The notes under the pieces are model-generated. The model was not told the DNA's origin. It ran no database searches and saw only the letters and a list, made by a program, of their open reading frames with translations. The position numbers were made by a program, and so were the translations under genes. From Woeseiaceae bacterium (GTDB lineage Bacteria > Pseudomonadota > Gammaproteobacteria > Steroidobacterales > Woeseiaceae), in contig JAJFKT010000026.1 in the NCBI GenBank assembly GCA_021773075.1, positions 744,356 to 808,355 of the forward strand: a stretch of DNA of 64,000 nucleotides. The letters are read 5' to 3'. Shown in pieces: positions 8,390 through 18,025 of this stretch (the stretch's first letter is position 1; each line of letters begins with the position of its first letter).

Positions 8390-11103
8390 CCAGGTACCTA
8401 TCAACTGTTTTGGTCGCGCTGTTAGCGAGTAGTTTGTCTTTTGCTCAAGACATTCAGTTGTCACCTGCACAGCAACAAATGCTCAATCAGTTGCCGCCTG
8501 CGCAACGCCAACAGGCAATGGATGCCATGCGACAACTTCAGGCGCAGCAAAGCACCGATACGCAACAGTCGATTAATGAGCCCATAGATCTGTCTGCGTC
8601 AACCGACAGTACGAGTGATATCGATCAGATACTTTCGTCGGCTGAAATGACCGCGCAGTCACGCAGCCGTCTGGTTATCAATTTCACGCCGCGGGAGTCG
8701 TTGACTAACGTGCAATCGCGGCAGCTCGCTGATGACCTGGTACTGAGCAAACTAGTCGGGAGTCAGTTATTCGTTCTGGATGAGTCTGGAATTTTGTCGC
8801 TCCAGGGTCTGGAACTGATTCCGTTGCTCGGTTTGTCTGAAATTGACATAAATCGTCGACTAGCGGCCGAACCATTTCTGTCTTTTTTTGATATTGATGC
8901 ACGAATTCTCAGTCAACAACTCATCGGCAGAGAGGCACTTGAGCCATTCGGCTATGAGGTATTTCAACCGCGAGAAACTTCATTTGACTCGCCGACAAGT
9001 GGCCCTGTCCCGCCGGATTATGTGTTGGGGCCAGGCGATTCCGTCCGGGTACAATTATTTGGCAACGTAAACGGCATATATGAATATGAAGTTTCCCGAA
9101 ACGGCGTACTAAACTTACCTGAGATTGGACCGGTGACTGTTGCGGGGATTCCGTTTTCTGAATTTCGCTCAGACCTAAACAAGCGCGTAAAACAGATGTT
9201 GATTGGTACTCAAGTCAGCGTCACGATGGGGCAACTAAGGACTATCCGTGTTTTTGTTCTAGGGGATGTCAATCAGCCGGGGTCTTATGTCGTCAGCGGG
9301 TTGGCTACGATTAGCGGAGTGTTATACCGCAGCGGTGGGGTTAGTCCTATCGGCTCGTTACGAAATATTCAACTAAAAAGAAGTGGTCGTGTTGTCTCCT
9401 CTTTGGACGCATACGATCTCTTGATCCGTGGCGATACGAGCGGAGATAGCAGGCTGCAGCCTGGTGACGTCATTTTTGTTCCGCCGATTGGCAAGACGGT
9501 ATCTGTCGGTGGAGCAGTCAACAGACCTGCGATCTATGAAGTGATGCGGCTCACAACCGCGGCAGACCTGGTCGGTTTGGCAGGAGGGGTCACGCCGGAG
9601 GCATTCGTAAACGGGGCGCGGCTGGAAAGGATTGATGAAACCGGAGAGCGAACTGTGCTGTCGGTTGATTTGAACAGCGATTCGGCAAATTCAATTCGAA
9701 TTCGTTCGGGTGATGTGTTGCTGGTCCCTGAAGTCTTACCCGAAATCGAGAACGCGGTAGAACTTGCGGGCCATGTGCACCGACCGGGTAGTTACCCCTG
9801 GCGGCAGGGAATGCGGCTGACCGACTTAATTTCTTCATCTGAGGAGCTAAAGCCTGGCGTCGATACCGACTATGTTTTGATCCGAAGGGAAGGAAGGAGG
9901 GGCGAACGGATTGATGTCTTGTCCACGAGCCTTTCGACGGCGCTGAAAAACCCGGGTGATGCTGATGACATTCAGCTTAACTCTGGTGATACCGTAAACG
10001 TATTCAGCCTTGCCTATGGTCGCCAGAGGGTTGTCGAGCCCTTGCTGGAAGAGCTTGAATTACAGTCGAGCATTGATGCACCTGTTCAAGAGGTCGAGAT
10101 TTCAGGCAATGTACGAGCGCCCGGCGTTTATCCACTTGAAACTCAGATGCGGGTTAGTGATCTCCTTCGGGCAGGCGGAAGCCTGACTGAAGAGGCTTTT
10201 GCACTTGAGGCGGAGCTTACCCGGTATTTTGTACAGCCCGGTGGTGGGCGTACGTCTGAAGTCATTGACATTGATCTCTATGCGATTCGTCAAGGCGACG
10301 AGCTCGCGAATATAGAACTCAAGGAACACGACTATTTGATTATTAATCGTGTACCGGAGTGGGATACGATTTGGACCATAGAACTTGAAGGCGAGGTCGT
10401 GTTCCCTGGCGCGTACAGAGTTCGCAGGGGCGAGACATTAGCGGAAGTAATCAAAAGGGCAGGGGGACTTTCACCCGGTGCATTTCCGGCAGGCGCGATT
10501 TTTCTTCGCGAAACGTTGAAGATACAAGAGCAAGATCAAATTGAGACATTGACTCGCCGTATGGAGGCGGACTTGGCATCGCTAGCATTGCAGGCGGCAG
10601 ATTCGGGTGGCTCAAATACATTGCGTACTGGTCAGGTGTTACTCGAGCAACTGAAAAGCAGTGAGGCGGTTGGTCGCCTGGTTATTCAACTTGAGAAAGG
10701 TGTTGACGAATCAGTCGGCGATATTGAAGTTCGTGACGGAGATAAGTTGCTTATTCCGACAGTTTCACAGGTGGTCACAGTTCTCGGTGAAACGCAGCAG
10801 AATTCGTCTCATCTTTATCAGCCCAAAATGACACGTGATGACTATATTGATTTGAGTGGCGGTCTAACACGCCGGGCCGACAAAAAGTTGATTTACATTG
10901 TTCGCGCCAATGGCGCCGTCGTTGCGGGTAACCGTTCAATGTGGTTCGGGAGGGGGAAGAATATCCCTATACGTCCTGGAGATACGATCGTTGTACCTCT
11001 GGATACCGATAGAATGAGTCCGCTTACATTCTGGGGCAGTGTTACTCAGATTCTGTATCAAGGCGCGATCGCGGTCGCCGCGGTTCAGACGTTTAATAAT
11101 TAA
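8386..11103 (+). CDS. Giant multi-SLBB polysaccharide export protein (Wza-like)
   Basis: A GTG at 8386 overlaps the stop of the preceding gene (GTGA) and has GGAG six bases upstream, so I prefer it to the ATG at 8374. The 905-residue product has a signal peptide ending SLSFAQD, a Gln-rich linker, a Poly_export domain beginning near residue 210 (YVLGPGDSVRVQLFGN) and about six SLBB modules starting near 285, 368, 455, 568, 663 and 795, each with a GxVxxPGxY-like strand. Classic Wza has about 380 residues and fewer SLBB modules, so this is an extended export protein, probably spanning more of the periplasm. A C-terminal hydrophobic helix follows at about 880-900. No lipobox is evident. Confidence 0.88.
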   Translation: MTRYLSTVLVALLASSLSFAQDIQLSPAQQQMLNQLPPAQRQQAMDAMRQLQAQQSTDTQQSINEPIDLSASTDSTSDIDQILSSAEMTAQSRSRLVINFTPRESLTNVQSRQLADDLVLSKLVGSQLFVLDESGILSLQGLELIPLLGLSEIDINRRLAAEPFLSFFDIDARILSQQLIGREALEPFGYEVFQPRETSFDSPTSGPVPPDYVLGPGDSVRVQLFGNVNGIYEYEVSRNGVLNLPEIGPVTVAGIPFSEFRSDLNKRVKQMLIGTQVSVTMGQLRTIRVFVLGDVNQPGSYVVSGLATISGVLYRSGGVSPIGSLRNIQLKRSGRVVSSLDAYDLLIRGDTSGDSRLQPGDVIFVPPIGKTVSVGGAVNRPAIYEVMRLTTAADLVGLAGGVTPEAFVNGARLERIDETGERTVLSVDLNSDSANSIRIRSGDVLLVPEVLPEIENAVELAGHVHRPGSYPWRQGMRLTDLISSSEELKPGVDTDYVLIRREGRRGERIDVLSTSLSTALKNPGDADDIQLNSGDTVNVFSLAYGRQRVVEPLLEELELQSSIDAPVQEVEISGNVRAPGVYPLETQMRVSDLLRAGGSLTEEAFALEAELTRYFVQPGGGRTSEVIDIDLYAIRQGDELANIELKEHDYLIINRVPEWDTIWTIELEGEVVFPGAYRVRRGETLAEVIKRAGGLSPGAFPAGAIFLRETLKIQEQDQIETLTRRMEADLASLALQAADSGGSNTLRTGQVLLEQLKSSEAVGRLVIQLEKGVDESVGDIEVRDGDKLLIPTVSQVVTVLGETQQNSSHLYQPKMTRDDYIDLSGGLTRRADKKLIYIVRANGAVVAGNRSMWFGRGKNIPIRPGDTIVVPLDTDRMSPLTFWGSVTQILYQGAIAVAAVQTFNN

Positions 11104-11106
11104 CCA

Positions 11107-12063
11107 ATGAATGAATCACCACACACTGCTCCGGACCAAATTCACGACGACGAGATAGATCTCCGAGACGTGTTTCGTGTGTTATGGGAAGGTAAGTGGG
11201 TGATCGGTGGAATAGCCTTCGTCGTTACAGTATTAGCTGTAACCGTTGTGCTAATGATGTCCAATATCTACAAAGCTGAGGCACTGTTGGCACCGAACGA
11301 TCAGGAGGGCGCTGGAGGTTTGTCAGCTTTGGCCGCTCAGTATGGTGGCTTGGCGAGTCTTGCCGGCATCAGTTTAAGTAGCGGCAAAGCCGATAAGACA
11401 ATTCTTGGACTCGAGGTTTTGAAATCCAGAAAATTTATTTCTGAGTTTATTGAGCGCCACGAGCTACTTGTGCCATTGATTGCGACCGATGGTTGGGATG
11501 CGGAAACTGGTGAGCTTGAGATAGACACCGATGACTACGATGTCAAAGCTAAGAGATGGGTAAGAGATGTCAGATCGCCGAAAAAAACCATTCCTTCATT
11601 GCAAGAAGCTTACGAAGAATTCATGGATATCCTATCGGTCACCCAAGATAAAAAGACCGGTTTTGTATCTCTAGCGGTCGAGCACTATTCGCCGACGGTT
11701 GCGAAGCAATGGGTCGATTGGCTGATCGAAGACCTCAACGCGTCAATCATGCGGCAGGATGTTGCCGAGGCAAATCAGGCGATTGAGTATTTGAACGATC
11801 AAATCAAGAATACATCACTCGCTGAATTACAGAACGTATTCTTTAGTCTTATTGAGGAACAAACGAAAACAGTGATGCTGGCGAAGGTAACCGACGAGTA
11901 CTTGTTGAAGACTGTGGATCCAGCAGTTGCTCCAGAGCTCAAAGCCAAGCCACAGCGGTCATTGATTGTTGTGCTGGCGGCAATACTGGGCGGATTCATG
12001 GGAATGGCCATCCAACTTGTATGGCCACGCAAAGAATTGTTTAGACAAGGAAGTACCGAATAA
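11107..12063 (+). CDS. Wzz/GumC-type chain-length determinant
   Basis: A 318-residue inner-membrane protein with the Wzz topology: cytoplasmic N-terminus with an EIDLRDVFRVLWEGKW segment, a first helix at about 31-53, a periplasmic domain with a GG-rich SALAAQYGG region, and a second helix at about 283-305 preceded by a proline-containing AKPQRS segment. Such proteins set polymer length and connect the polymerase to the outer-membrane exporter. It starts three bases after the SLBB protein. It has no fused kinase, in contrast with the separate XrtA-type kinase at 39952. Confidence 0.87.
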   Translation: MNESPHTAPDQIHDDEIDLRDVFRVLWEGKWVIGGIAFVVTVLAVTVVLMMSNIYKAEALLAPNDQEGAGGLSALAAQYGGLASLAGISLSSGKADKTILGLEVLKSRKFISEFIERHELLVPLIATDGWDAETGELEIDTDDYDVKAKRWVRDVRSPKKTIPSLQEAYEEFMDILSVTQDKKTGFVSLAVEHYSPTVAKQWVDWLIEDLNASIMRQDVAEANQAIEYLNDQIKNTSLAELQNVFFSLIEEQTKTVMLAKVTDEYLLKTVDPAVAPELKAKPQRSLIVVLAAILGGFMGMAIQLVWPRKELFRQGSTE

Positions 12064-12066
12064 TGG

Positions 12067-13386
12067 GTGGGGTTGAACCACACCGTGGATATGCTCAATG
12101 GCGCTTGCGTGACCAAGCATGATTCCGTTGCTGCTATCGATTCGCTATGGCCACAAGTTGTTGCGAAGGCAGGTCTAAGTTCAGCTGAATTATTATCCAG
12201 TAGTTACTTTGACCTCGCAAGGCGAGTGTATGTAATCGATGAGCGTGTGTATAAAATTACGCTCTTAGAGTATGAAACAACAAGCCGTTTGAGAACGCTG
12301 GACTTGCAAGGTGAATTCGCCGTGCTGAAAAGGTGCGCGGGCATTCCCGGTGTGCCTACCGTCATTGATTGGCAGCGCGATGAAGATTTTGAATTACTCG
12401 TTATTGAAAGAATGGCCGGTGAGCCTTTAGAGCGCCTGCGAATTGGGAGATTTCTGCTCGTCTTGTGTAAGTTGTGCGTAATAAATTCCAAACTCGCGTG
12501 CAGGGGTGTAAGCCATAATGATATCAAAAATGAAAATGTACTTTTAGCGAATGACGGAAAAGTTTCACTAATCGATTTTGATCAGGCCACTGTGACGGGC
12601 TTGACGGCAGGAATTACTAGATCCCTTTTTGGGATAAAAATAGGAGAAGAAAAGGTGCATGGCAGTTTAATGACAATGTTGAAGGAATTTCTTAAGCAGA
12701 AATTGCCTCCAGTGGTTCTTAATTTTCTTAAGAGGTTTGGCGGTAGAAAATTGGACAATGAACTCCCGCTATTGCCGGAGGACGCGAGCTCAAATGTAAG
12801 AATGCTCGTTGATGCATGGCGAATAGCACAGGTTTCGGATGCTTCTTCACCAAAAGTGTTGGAGGCGTATTATTCATTTTGCTTTGAGGGATATTATTTT
12901 CCCGGTGAGCGCTCGTGGGAAGATCGGTGGGAAGTGCTCCGCTCAATAACCAATTACTCTGATAAACGAATCCTTGAGCTAGGTTGCAATATGTCTTTGC
13001 TGTCGTGCTTTCTTCTCAGAGAAGGGCAGGCGACTGCAGCGATGGGAGTTGATATTGACCCCGGCATTCTCAAGTCAGCAAAGCTTGTGTCTACAGCGTT
13101 GGGTGTGGGCCCTGAGTACAGGCAGCAGGATTTTGACTCGCAGAGTGATTGGGAGAATGAGTTGAAGGAATTTGGGCCTGACATTGTATTCGCCCTTAAC
13201 GTGCTCAATTGGGTGCGTGATAAGGAAAGATTCTTAAACTTCCTTGGACTTTTCGATGAGATTATTTTCGAAGGACACGACGATTTTGAAACTGAGAAGA
13301 ATAGATTCGTAGCGCGTGGCTATAGGGATGTCGAGCTCATAAGCATTACTGAGAGAGAACGCCCAGTTATACACTGCCGGAAATAG
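12067..13386 (+). CDS. Fusion of a protein-kinase-like domain and a SAM methyltransferase domain
   Basis: A 439-residue protein (GTG start; an in-frame ATG lies at 12091). Residues about 50-230 form a eukaryotic-like or lipopolysaccharide-kinase fold: the catalytic loop reads H150-N-D152-I-K-N-E-N157 and the metal-binding aspartate sits in DFD at about 170. Residues about 295-430 form a class I methyltransferase with motif I ILELGCN near 303-308, an acidic VDIDP strand end near 330 and a LNVLNWV segment. The combination recalls WbdD, the enterobacterial O-antigen chain terminator that phosphorylates and methylates the polymer end, but with the domain order reversed. Its place next to Wzz and the flippase supports a role in chain ending or decoration, which remains inference. 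Confidence 0.78.
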   Translation: MGLNHTVDMLNGACVTKHDSVAAIDSLWPQVVAKAGLSSAELLSSSYFDLARRVYVIDERVYKITLLEYETTSRLRTLDLQGEFAVLKRCAGIPGVPTVIDWQRDEDFELLVIERMAGEPLERLRIGRFLLVLCKLCVINSKLACRGVSHNDIKNENVLLANDGKVSLIDFDQATVTGLTAGITRSLFGIKIGEEKVHGSLMTMLKEFLKQKLPPVVLNFLKRFGGRKLDNELPLLPEDASSNVRMLVDAWRIAQVSDASSPKVLEAYYSFCFEGYYFPGERSWEDRWEVLRSITNYSDKRILELGCNMSLLSCFLLREGQATAAMGVDIDPGILKSAKLVSTALGVGPEYRQQDFDSQSDWENELKEFGPDIVFALNVLNWVRDKERFLNFLGLFDEIIFEGHDDFETEKNRFVARGYRDVELISITERERPVIHCRK

Positions 13387-13393
13387 GTAGCAC

Positions 13394-14920
13394 ATGGCAG
13401 CAAAGGACGGTGTTGATGGAACGAAGATGCATAGAGATAACTGGCTCTCAGTGCTCGTCGGGCCGTTCAAACTTGTAGTTCCGACACTGTCTTATATTGT
13501 CCTTTATCCATTGATGATCTCAGAAACAAGTATTGAGGTTGTCGGACTTTGGTCGTTAATTGCAGCAATAGTCTCCTTTGTAAGCGTGACAGATATAGGA
13601 TTCAGCCAGCTCTTGACAAGGGATGCTGGTCCCGACAGGTCCGAGCATCTAGATGACGTCCATGCGGATTATCTCACAGCTCAACGTTCTTACCTATTTA
13701 TGTTGCTTGTGCTAGTCCTCGCGTTTCTTTCTATTAGTGAATATATTCTCGCCCCTGTAGCTGGTATCTACTCCATACCAGCCATGACTTTCTCCATTAT
13801 CTTGATACTTGCAGGGACAATGTTGCAACTTGCGGGCAAGCTGGACGCGGCAATTTTATCCGCGAGGCATGACAATTACGTTGTGCAACTGGCAACGGCT
13901 GTGGCCCCAGTGCTAACGTACTCGTCAGCCATAATAGGCACTCTATTACAACGGCCGATTGAGGGGTTGGCGATCGGTACGGTTCTTACGGGATTCGCAA
14001 CCGTAGCTGTTTATAGGTATCGCCTTTCGCAACATCACAATGAATGGTCGGCGGCATCCAATATGCTTAGCTTGCGAGATTCTGCAAAGAGGTTTTACTC
14101 ACTAGCGCGGAGAGGGTGGCACTTGTACAGCTGTTCACTGGGCATGATGATTCGTGGGCCAGTTTATCGATTTGTCATCGTTACTACCATAGGTCTGCAA
14201 GCCGCCGCAGTCTTCGATATTGCAATGCGAGTTACTCAAACCGTAAGGGAAGTAATAGCAACGGGATTTTCGGTGCTCTTTCCATCGTTCTCTCGTCTTT
14301 GCAGGGAAGGGGAACGGACTAAGACACTAGAGCTAATTCAAGTGTCACTTATGGTGCTGTTGTCTTTTGGCGCACTTGCGCTTGGATTGCTTATTGGTGC
14401 GATTGCCCCGATACTTTCAATATGGCTTGGTGATTATCCGTCAGAGCTGGTTCCGTCAACACGTGTCTTGGCGGTTTGGCAAATAATCACGCTCGCGAAC
14501 GTGCCATTCTGGTATCTCCTCCAGGCCACTCATAATGAGCGTATAGCGGCATATTCAATATGGGCGCACACGACCGCGATTATTTTCGTAATTCCCTTCT
14601 CATCTGCGGTCAACGTTGGGGTGGTCGACTTAATGATCTACTGGACTGCGACATCGGTTCTTACGCAGGGCCTCATTTACTATCACGTTCAAAAGAATCT
14701 GGACCTCTTGTGGGAATCCATCCTGAATCTAAGGATATTGACGCTACTGATTCTAGTGACCGTATATGCAGCTTTGAGTTATTGGGTTTCGTCCAACGTA
14801 TCGGATATGCAGCATTTAGTAACGTATTTCGTTCTTACAACTACCACATTTATTATTGTGTCAACCCTAATCGTGATGGGCCCACTTAGTAGGTACATTA
14901 GGTTCGGCAGGACCTATTGA
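13394..14920 (+). CDS. Wzx-type oligosaccharide flippase
   Basis: A 508-residue polytopic membrane protein with 12-14 predicted helices and the general character of MOP-superfamily polysaccharide flippases: an N-terminal pair of helices, charged loop with DIGFSQLLTRDAG, and a second half resembling the first. Flippases of this type move lipid-linked repeat units across the inner membrane. It begins seven bases after the kinase-methyltransferase and precedes a polymerase, the expected order in Wzx/Wzy clusters. A second flippase lies at 54424 on the other strand. Confidence 0.82.
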   Translation: MAAKDGVDGTKMHRDNWLSVLVGPFKLVVPTLSYIVLYPLMISETSIEVVGLWSLIAAIVSFVSVTDIGFSQLLTRDAGPDRSEHLDDVHADYLTAQRSYLFMLLVLVLAFLSISEYILAPVAGIYSIPAMTFSIILILAGTMLQLAGKLDAAILSARHDNYVVQLATAVAPVLTYSSAIIGTLLQRPIEGLAIGTVLTGFATVAVYRYRLSQHHNEWSAASNMLSLRDSAKRFYSLARRGWHLYSCSLGMMIRGPVYRFVIVTTIGLQAAAVFDIAMRVTQTVREVIATGFSVLFPSFSRLCREGERTKTLELIQVSLMVLLSFGALALGLLIGAIAPILSIWLGDYPSELVPSTRVLAVWQIITLANVPFWYLLQATHNERIAAYSIWAHTTAIIFVIPFSSAVNVGVVDLMIYWTATSVLTQGLIYYHVQKNLDLLWESILNLRILTLLILVTVYAALSYWVSSNVSDMQHLVTYFVLTTTTFIIVSTLIVMGPLSRYIRFGRTY

Positions 14921-14991
14921 CCGGACGACTGTCGGCATGATCAGTGCTAGTGCATCCGCGAAAGAAACCGTACTGAGAATGGAAGATGATA

Positions 14992-16200
14992 ATGGTTCGT
15001 GATCGGCTTATGTGCTTGATGGTTCTGGTTGTATCTGGGAATCCAGCCATTGGCTATTTTTATACGCCAGCGGTAATAGTTCTATCAGCCGCCATTCTTC
15101 TTGCCGTCGCGTTATTTAGGAAGGTCAGCATAACTCCGCACGATCGGAATATTCTACTGTTATTCATGGCTATATTTCTTGTTCACTTGATTACATTCGG
15201 GCTGACGTCGCTGATCCCAAGCGCCTCGTTCATGCTTAAACTTCTTATTGCTCTCCTTGCGCTGAGGTCAATACCTTGCTTCGATAGACGCCTTGTAGAG
15301 GTAATGGTTGGATTGTCTTTTGTTAGTCTGATCTTCTTCGTGCCGGTGCTTACTGGAATTGACATGGCGCAAATTCTTGAGCCATTTGCAATTCCATTCG
15401 AACAAAACAACATTCAACCTATGATTCACATTGGCATACATAATTATCGCGTCGAGGTTGGCGGTCTAAATCGGAATAGCGGAATGTTTTGGGAGCCCGG
15501 CGCATTTGCCGGCTACTTGATATTTGCGATGATGCTAACGCTCACTGTTAAGAGTCGCCTTTCGACACTATATTTCTGGGTGCTGGGAATCACGTTGTTG
15601 TCGACGCAGTCAACAACAGGGTACATAGGATTGGTAATTGTGCTAGTAGGATACTTGATAGCTAGCGGCGACAGACTATCATCGTCACTCAAGAATACGT
15701 ATCGCTTCACATTACTCACAGTTTTGGCTATTGGTGCGATATCAACATATTCCCATCTTCCTTTTCTGAAAGACAAAATCATCGGTCAGATGATCTATAC
15801 AGAAAATGAAGATACGTATTGGCAACTTACCCGTTTTGGCAATGCGATTTTCGATATCGAATATATCATTGAACGCCCGATTCTTGGTTGGAGCTTAAGC
15901 GATCAGACAAGGGACGTGGACGATGAGTTCATCCTTACAGCGCAAGGCAATGGATTAACTGGCGCGATGGTCAGGTTAGGTATGACTGGCGTCATAATAT
16001 ATTTCGTTTTGGTCTATACGGGGTTCAAGAAGCGTTTTAAGAAACGTACTTCCGCTATCATCGCAACCGTATGCATTGCCACACTTTTAGTCGGCGAACA
16101 GTTTTTGCTTTATCCTTTGTTTCTCGTTTTGATGTTTGCACCTAGAGAAAACATCAGATTGCCCCTTAGTCGAGGCGGCATTGAACGCGAAGCTGGGTGA
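14992..16200 (+). CDS. Wzy-type polysaccharide polymerase
   Basis: A 402-residue membrane protein of about ten helices with a large periplasmic loop around residues 125-175 that contains NRNSGMFWEPGAF, a motif common in O-antigen polymerases and ligases. ATG 14992 has GGAAG six bases upstream and is preferred to ATG 14986, which would sit directly on that site. Such proteins polymerise repeat units on undecaprenyl diphosphate. It follows the flippase by about 70 bases. Family assignment rests on topology and context, since these polymerases share little sequence. Confidence 0.75.
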   Translation: MVRDRLMCLMVLVVSGNPAIGYFYTPAVIVLSAAILLAVALFRKVSITPHDRNILLLFMAIFLVHLITFGLTSLIPSASFMLKLLIALLALRSIPCFDRRLVEVMVGLSFVSLIFFVPVLTGIDMAQILEPFAIPFEQNNIQPMIHIGIHNYRVEVGGLNRNSGMFWEPGAFAGYLIFAMMLTLTVKSRLSTLYFWVLGITLLSTQSTTGYIGLVIVLVGYLIASGDRLSSSLKNTYRFTLLTVLAIGAISTYSHLPFLKDKIIGQMIYTENEDTYWQLTRFGNAIFDIEYIIERPILGWSLSDQTRDVDDEFILTAQGNGLTGAMVRLGMTGVIIYFVLVYTGFKKRFKKRTSAIIATVCIATLLVGEQFLLYPLFLVLMFAPRENIRLPLSRGGIEREAG

Positions 16201-16386
16201 TTGACTTGGCTTCAATAAACATGAACAGTCCGGCTCTGAAAACACCCGTAACGACCTTATTCGCGAGACTATTTAGTCGACTCTGTTTGCCCCTGGTGGT
16301 TACACGGAAAAATATGCAGATTTCGTGTGTATACGCAGAAAAATGATACCCAATTGTAGTCTGACATTCGAGATTCAAAAGATCTG
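16201..16386. other. Intergenic gap before the glycosyltransferase block
   Basis: This AT-rich gap of 186 bases separates the polymerase from the first glycosyltransferase. I see no convincing gene, strong hairpin or clear promoter in it. It may hold an internal promoter for the block starting at 16387, but no good pair of promoter boxes stands out. Confidence 0.4.
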
Positions 16387-17235
16387 ATGAAGATATCGGT
16401 ACTATTGACCTGTCACAATCGGCGCGACAAAACGTTACGTTGTTTGAATGCGCTATTTGCGTGCAAATTGCCGGATGCCGCGATGCTGAAAGTATTTCTT
16501 GTGGATGACGGCAGCAGTGACGATACTGCTGGTGCGATTCGCGATGCATATCCTCAGGTAAGAATATTAGAGGGGGACGGCCGGTTGTATTGGACTGGCG
16601 GAATGCACAGAGCTTTCGCAGCCGCCATTGTTCACAACTTCGACTACTACTTATGGCTCAACGATGACACTTTTCTTTACCCGGACGCGATCACCACGAT
16701 GCTTAAAGTAGCTGAGGAAGTATTCAATAAAGAAAGAAAATCGGCTGTAGTTGTGGGGTCCACGCAGGCAGAAGAAAATGGCGAGGTTAATCATGGGGGA
16801 ATAATCGTAGATGGCAGCTGGTGGAATACGAGTTTGGTTGTACCTGGAGACGAGCCAATTCTCTGCGACACGTTGAATGGAAATTGTGTGCTTATTTCTC
16901 GGCCGGTGGTTAGCCATGTTGGGAATCTAGACGCTACATTTATTCATACGATGGGCGATATCGACTATGGATTTCGCGTGAGAGAAAAAGGGTTCCCATT
17001 AGTCGTAATGCCGGGTTTTGCAGGCAGATGCGATTCGAATCCAATTACTGGCACCTACGAGGATAATAGCTTGCCATTAAGAGAACGCTTATCCAAGATT
17101 GCCGATATTAAGGGAAGGCCCCTAAGACCGTGGTTTATTTTTCTTTGGAGACACTTCGGGTGGTTGGGTTTGTTTTACTGGGTAGGTACATATGCAAAAG
17201 TTTTTCTGACCTGGTTGCGGCAATACGTGCGGTAG
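16387..17235 (+). CDS. Family 2 glycosyltransferase
   Basis: A 282-residue GT-A fold enzyme. The N-terminus has the GT2 start (ISVLLTCHNR), the nucleotide-binding aspartates in VDDGSSDDT at about 39-47, and a metal-binding motif LNDDT near residue 97. A short hydrophobic C-terminal segment may associate with the membrane. It probably adds one sugar to the lipid-linked repeat unit on the cytoplasmic face of the inner membrane. Donor and linkage cannot be told from sequence. Confidence 0.85.
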   Translation: MKISVLLTCHNRRDKTLRCLNALFACKLPDAAMLKVFLVDDGSSDDTAGAIRDAYPQVRILEGDGRLYWTGGMHRAFAAAIVHNFDYYLWLNDDTFLYPDAITTMLKVAEEVFNKERKSAVVVGSTQAEENGEVNHGGIIVDGSWWNTSLVVPGDEPILCDTLNGNCVLISRPVVSHVGNLDATFIHTMGDIDYGFRVREKGFPLVVMPGFAGRCDSNPITGTYEDNSLPLRERLSKIADIKGRPLRPWFIFLWRHFGWLGLFYWVGTYAKVFLTWLRQYVR

Positions 17236-17272
17236 GAGGTTTTGCTGGTGAGTCAAATTGCGATGACCAATA

Positions 17273-18025
17273 ATGTCTATTAAGTCGACTAACAGAAAGT
17301 TTTATGAAGAGGCTTATTCAAGTCGAACCTTTCTGAAGGTATTGCTCAAGCATTTCTTCTCATATGACCAACTCGCGAAGACACGGCGAAATATCAGGGC
17401 GATTAGCCAATTGCCGAATTACTCAAGATCGATGTCTGTACTTGACTATGGTTTCGGCCACGGAACGTTTCTGTTGCGATTACCCAGAAAACATCAAAAT
17501 TCTGGATGCGAGTTGTCGCAGGAAGCCATGAAGAACGTAGAGAGGCTTTGTTCTTTCGTGCGTCGCAAGGCGACTCTGTATTCGTCTGACGAGTTTGCTT
17601 CAGCTTCTCAAGCGCTCACCTTTGATTTGGTGTGTTGTTCGCACGTAATTGAGCACGTGGATGATGAGAAGTCATTGTTAGAGTTATTTCATTCAGTGTT
17701 GGCTGAAGATGGTCACCTGTTATTGAATGTGCCGATTAATGAGGTTTGGGTTGATCCTAAGCATGTGAGAAGTTATAAGGCTGAATCAATTAGGCAATTA
17801 TTATCAGGTTCAGGTTTTCATGTCGAACGCATGGTTGAAGAAGATAGGTGGTCTGCCTGGATTCTGCATCATGAATATGTGGCTACAGTTCGGCGCAAGC
17901 TACCATTCAGGTTGGTGCGTTTGTCTTTTAGTCTTCTACCGGTTCGTGTGCTTGATTTTCTTGAAAGAATCCTGCCGCGAAGATACGAGCCACAGCAGCT
18001 GCTAGTGTTGGCGAAGAAAAAGTGA
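17273..18025 (+). CDS. Class I SAM-dependent methyltransferase
   Basis: A 250-residue protein of the Methyltransf_23/11 type. Motif I is VLDYGFGHGTFL at about 57-67, and the motif IV/V region reads FDLVCCSHVIEHV near 122-135, typical of the family. The C-terminal 60 residues are basic and hydrophobic. It sits between two glycosyltransferases, and its stop overlaps the GTG start of the next gene (GTGA), so a role in O-methylating a sugar of the polymer is likely but inferred. Confidence 0.82.
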   Translation: MSIKSTNRKFYEEAYSSRTFLKVLLKHFFSYDQLAKTRRNIRAISQLPNYSRSMSVLDYGFGHGTFLLRLPRKHQNSGCELSQEAMKNVERLCSFVRRKATLYSSDEFASASQALTFDLVCCSHVIEHVDDEKSLLELFHSVLAEDGHLLLNVPINEVWVDPKHVRSYKAESIRQLLSGSGFHVERMVEEDRWSAWILHHEYVATVRRKLPFRLVRLSFSLLPVRVLDFLERILPRRYEPQQLLVLAKKK

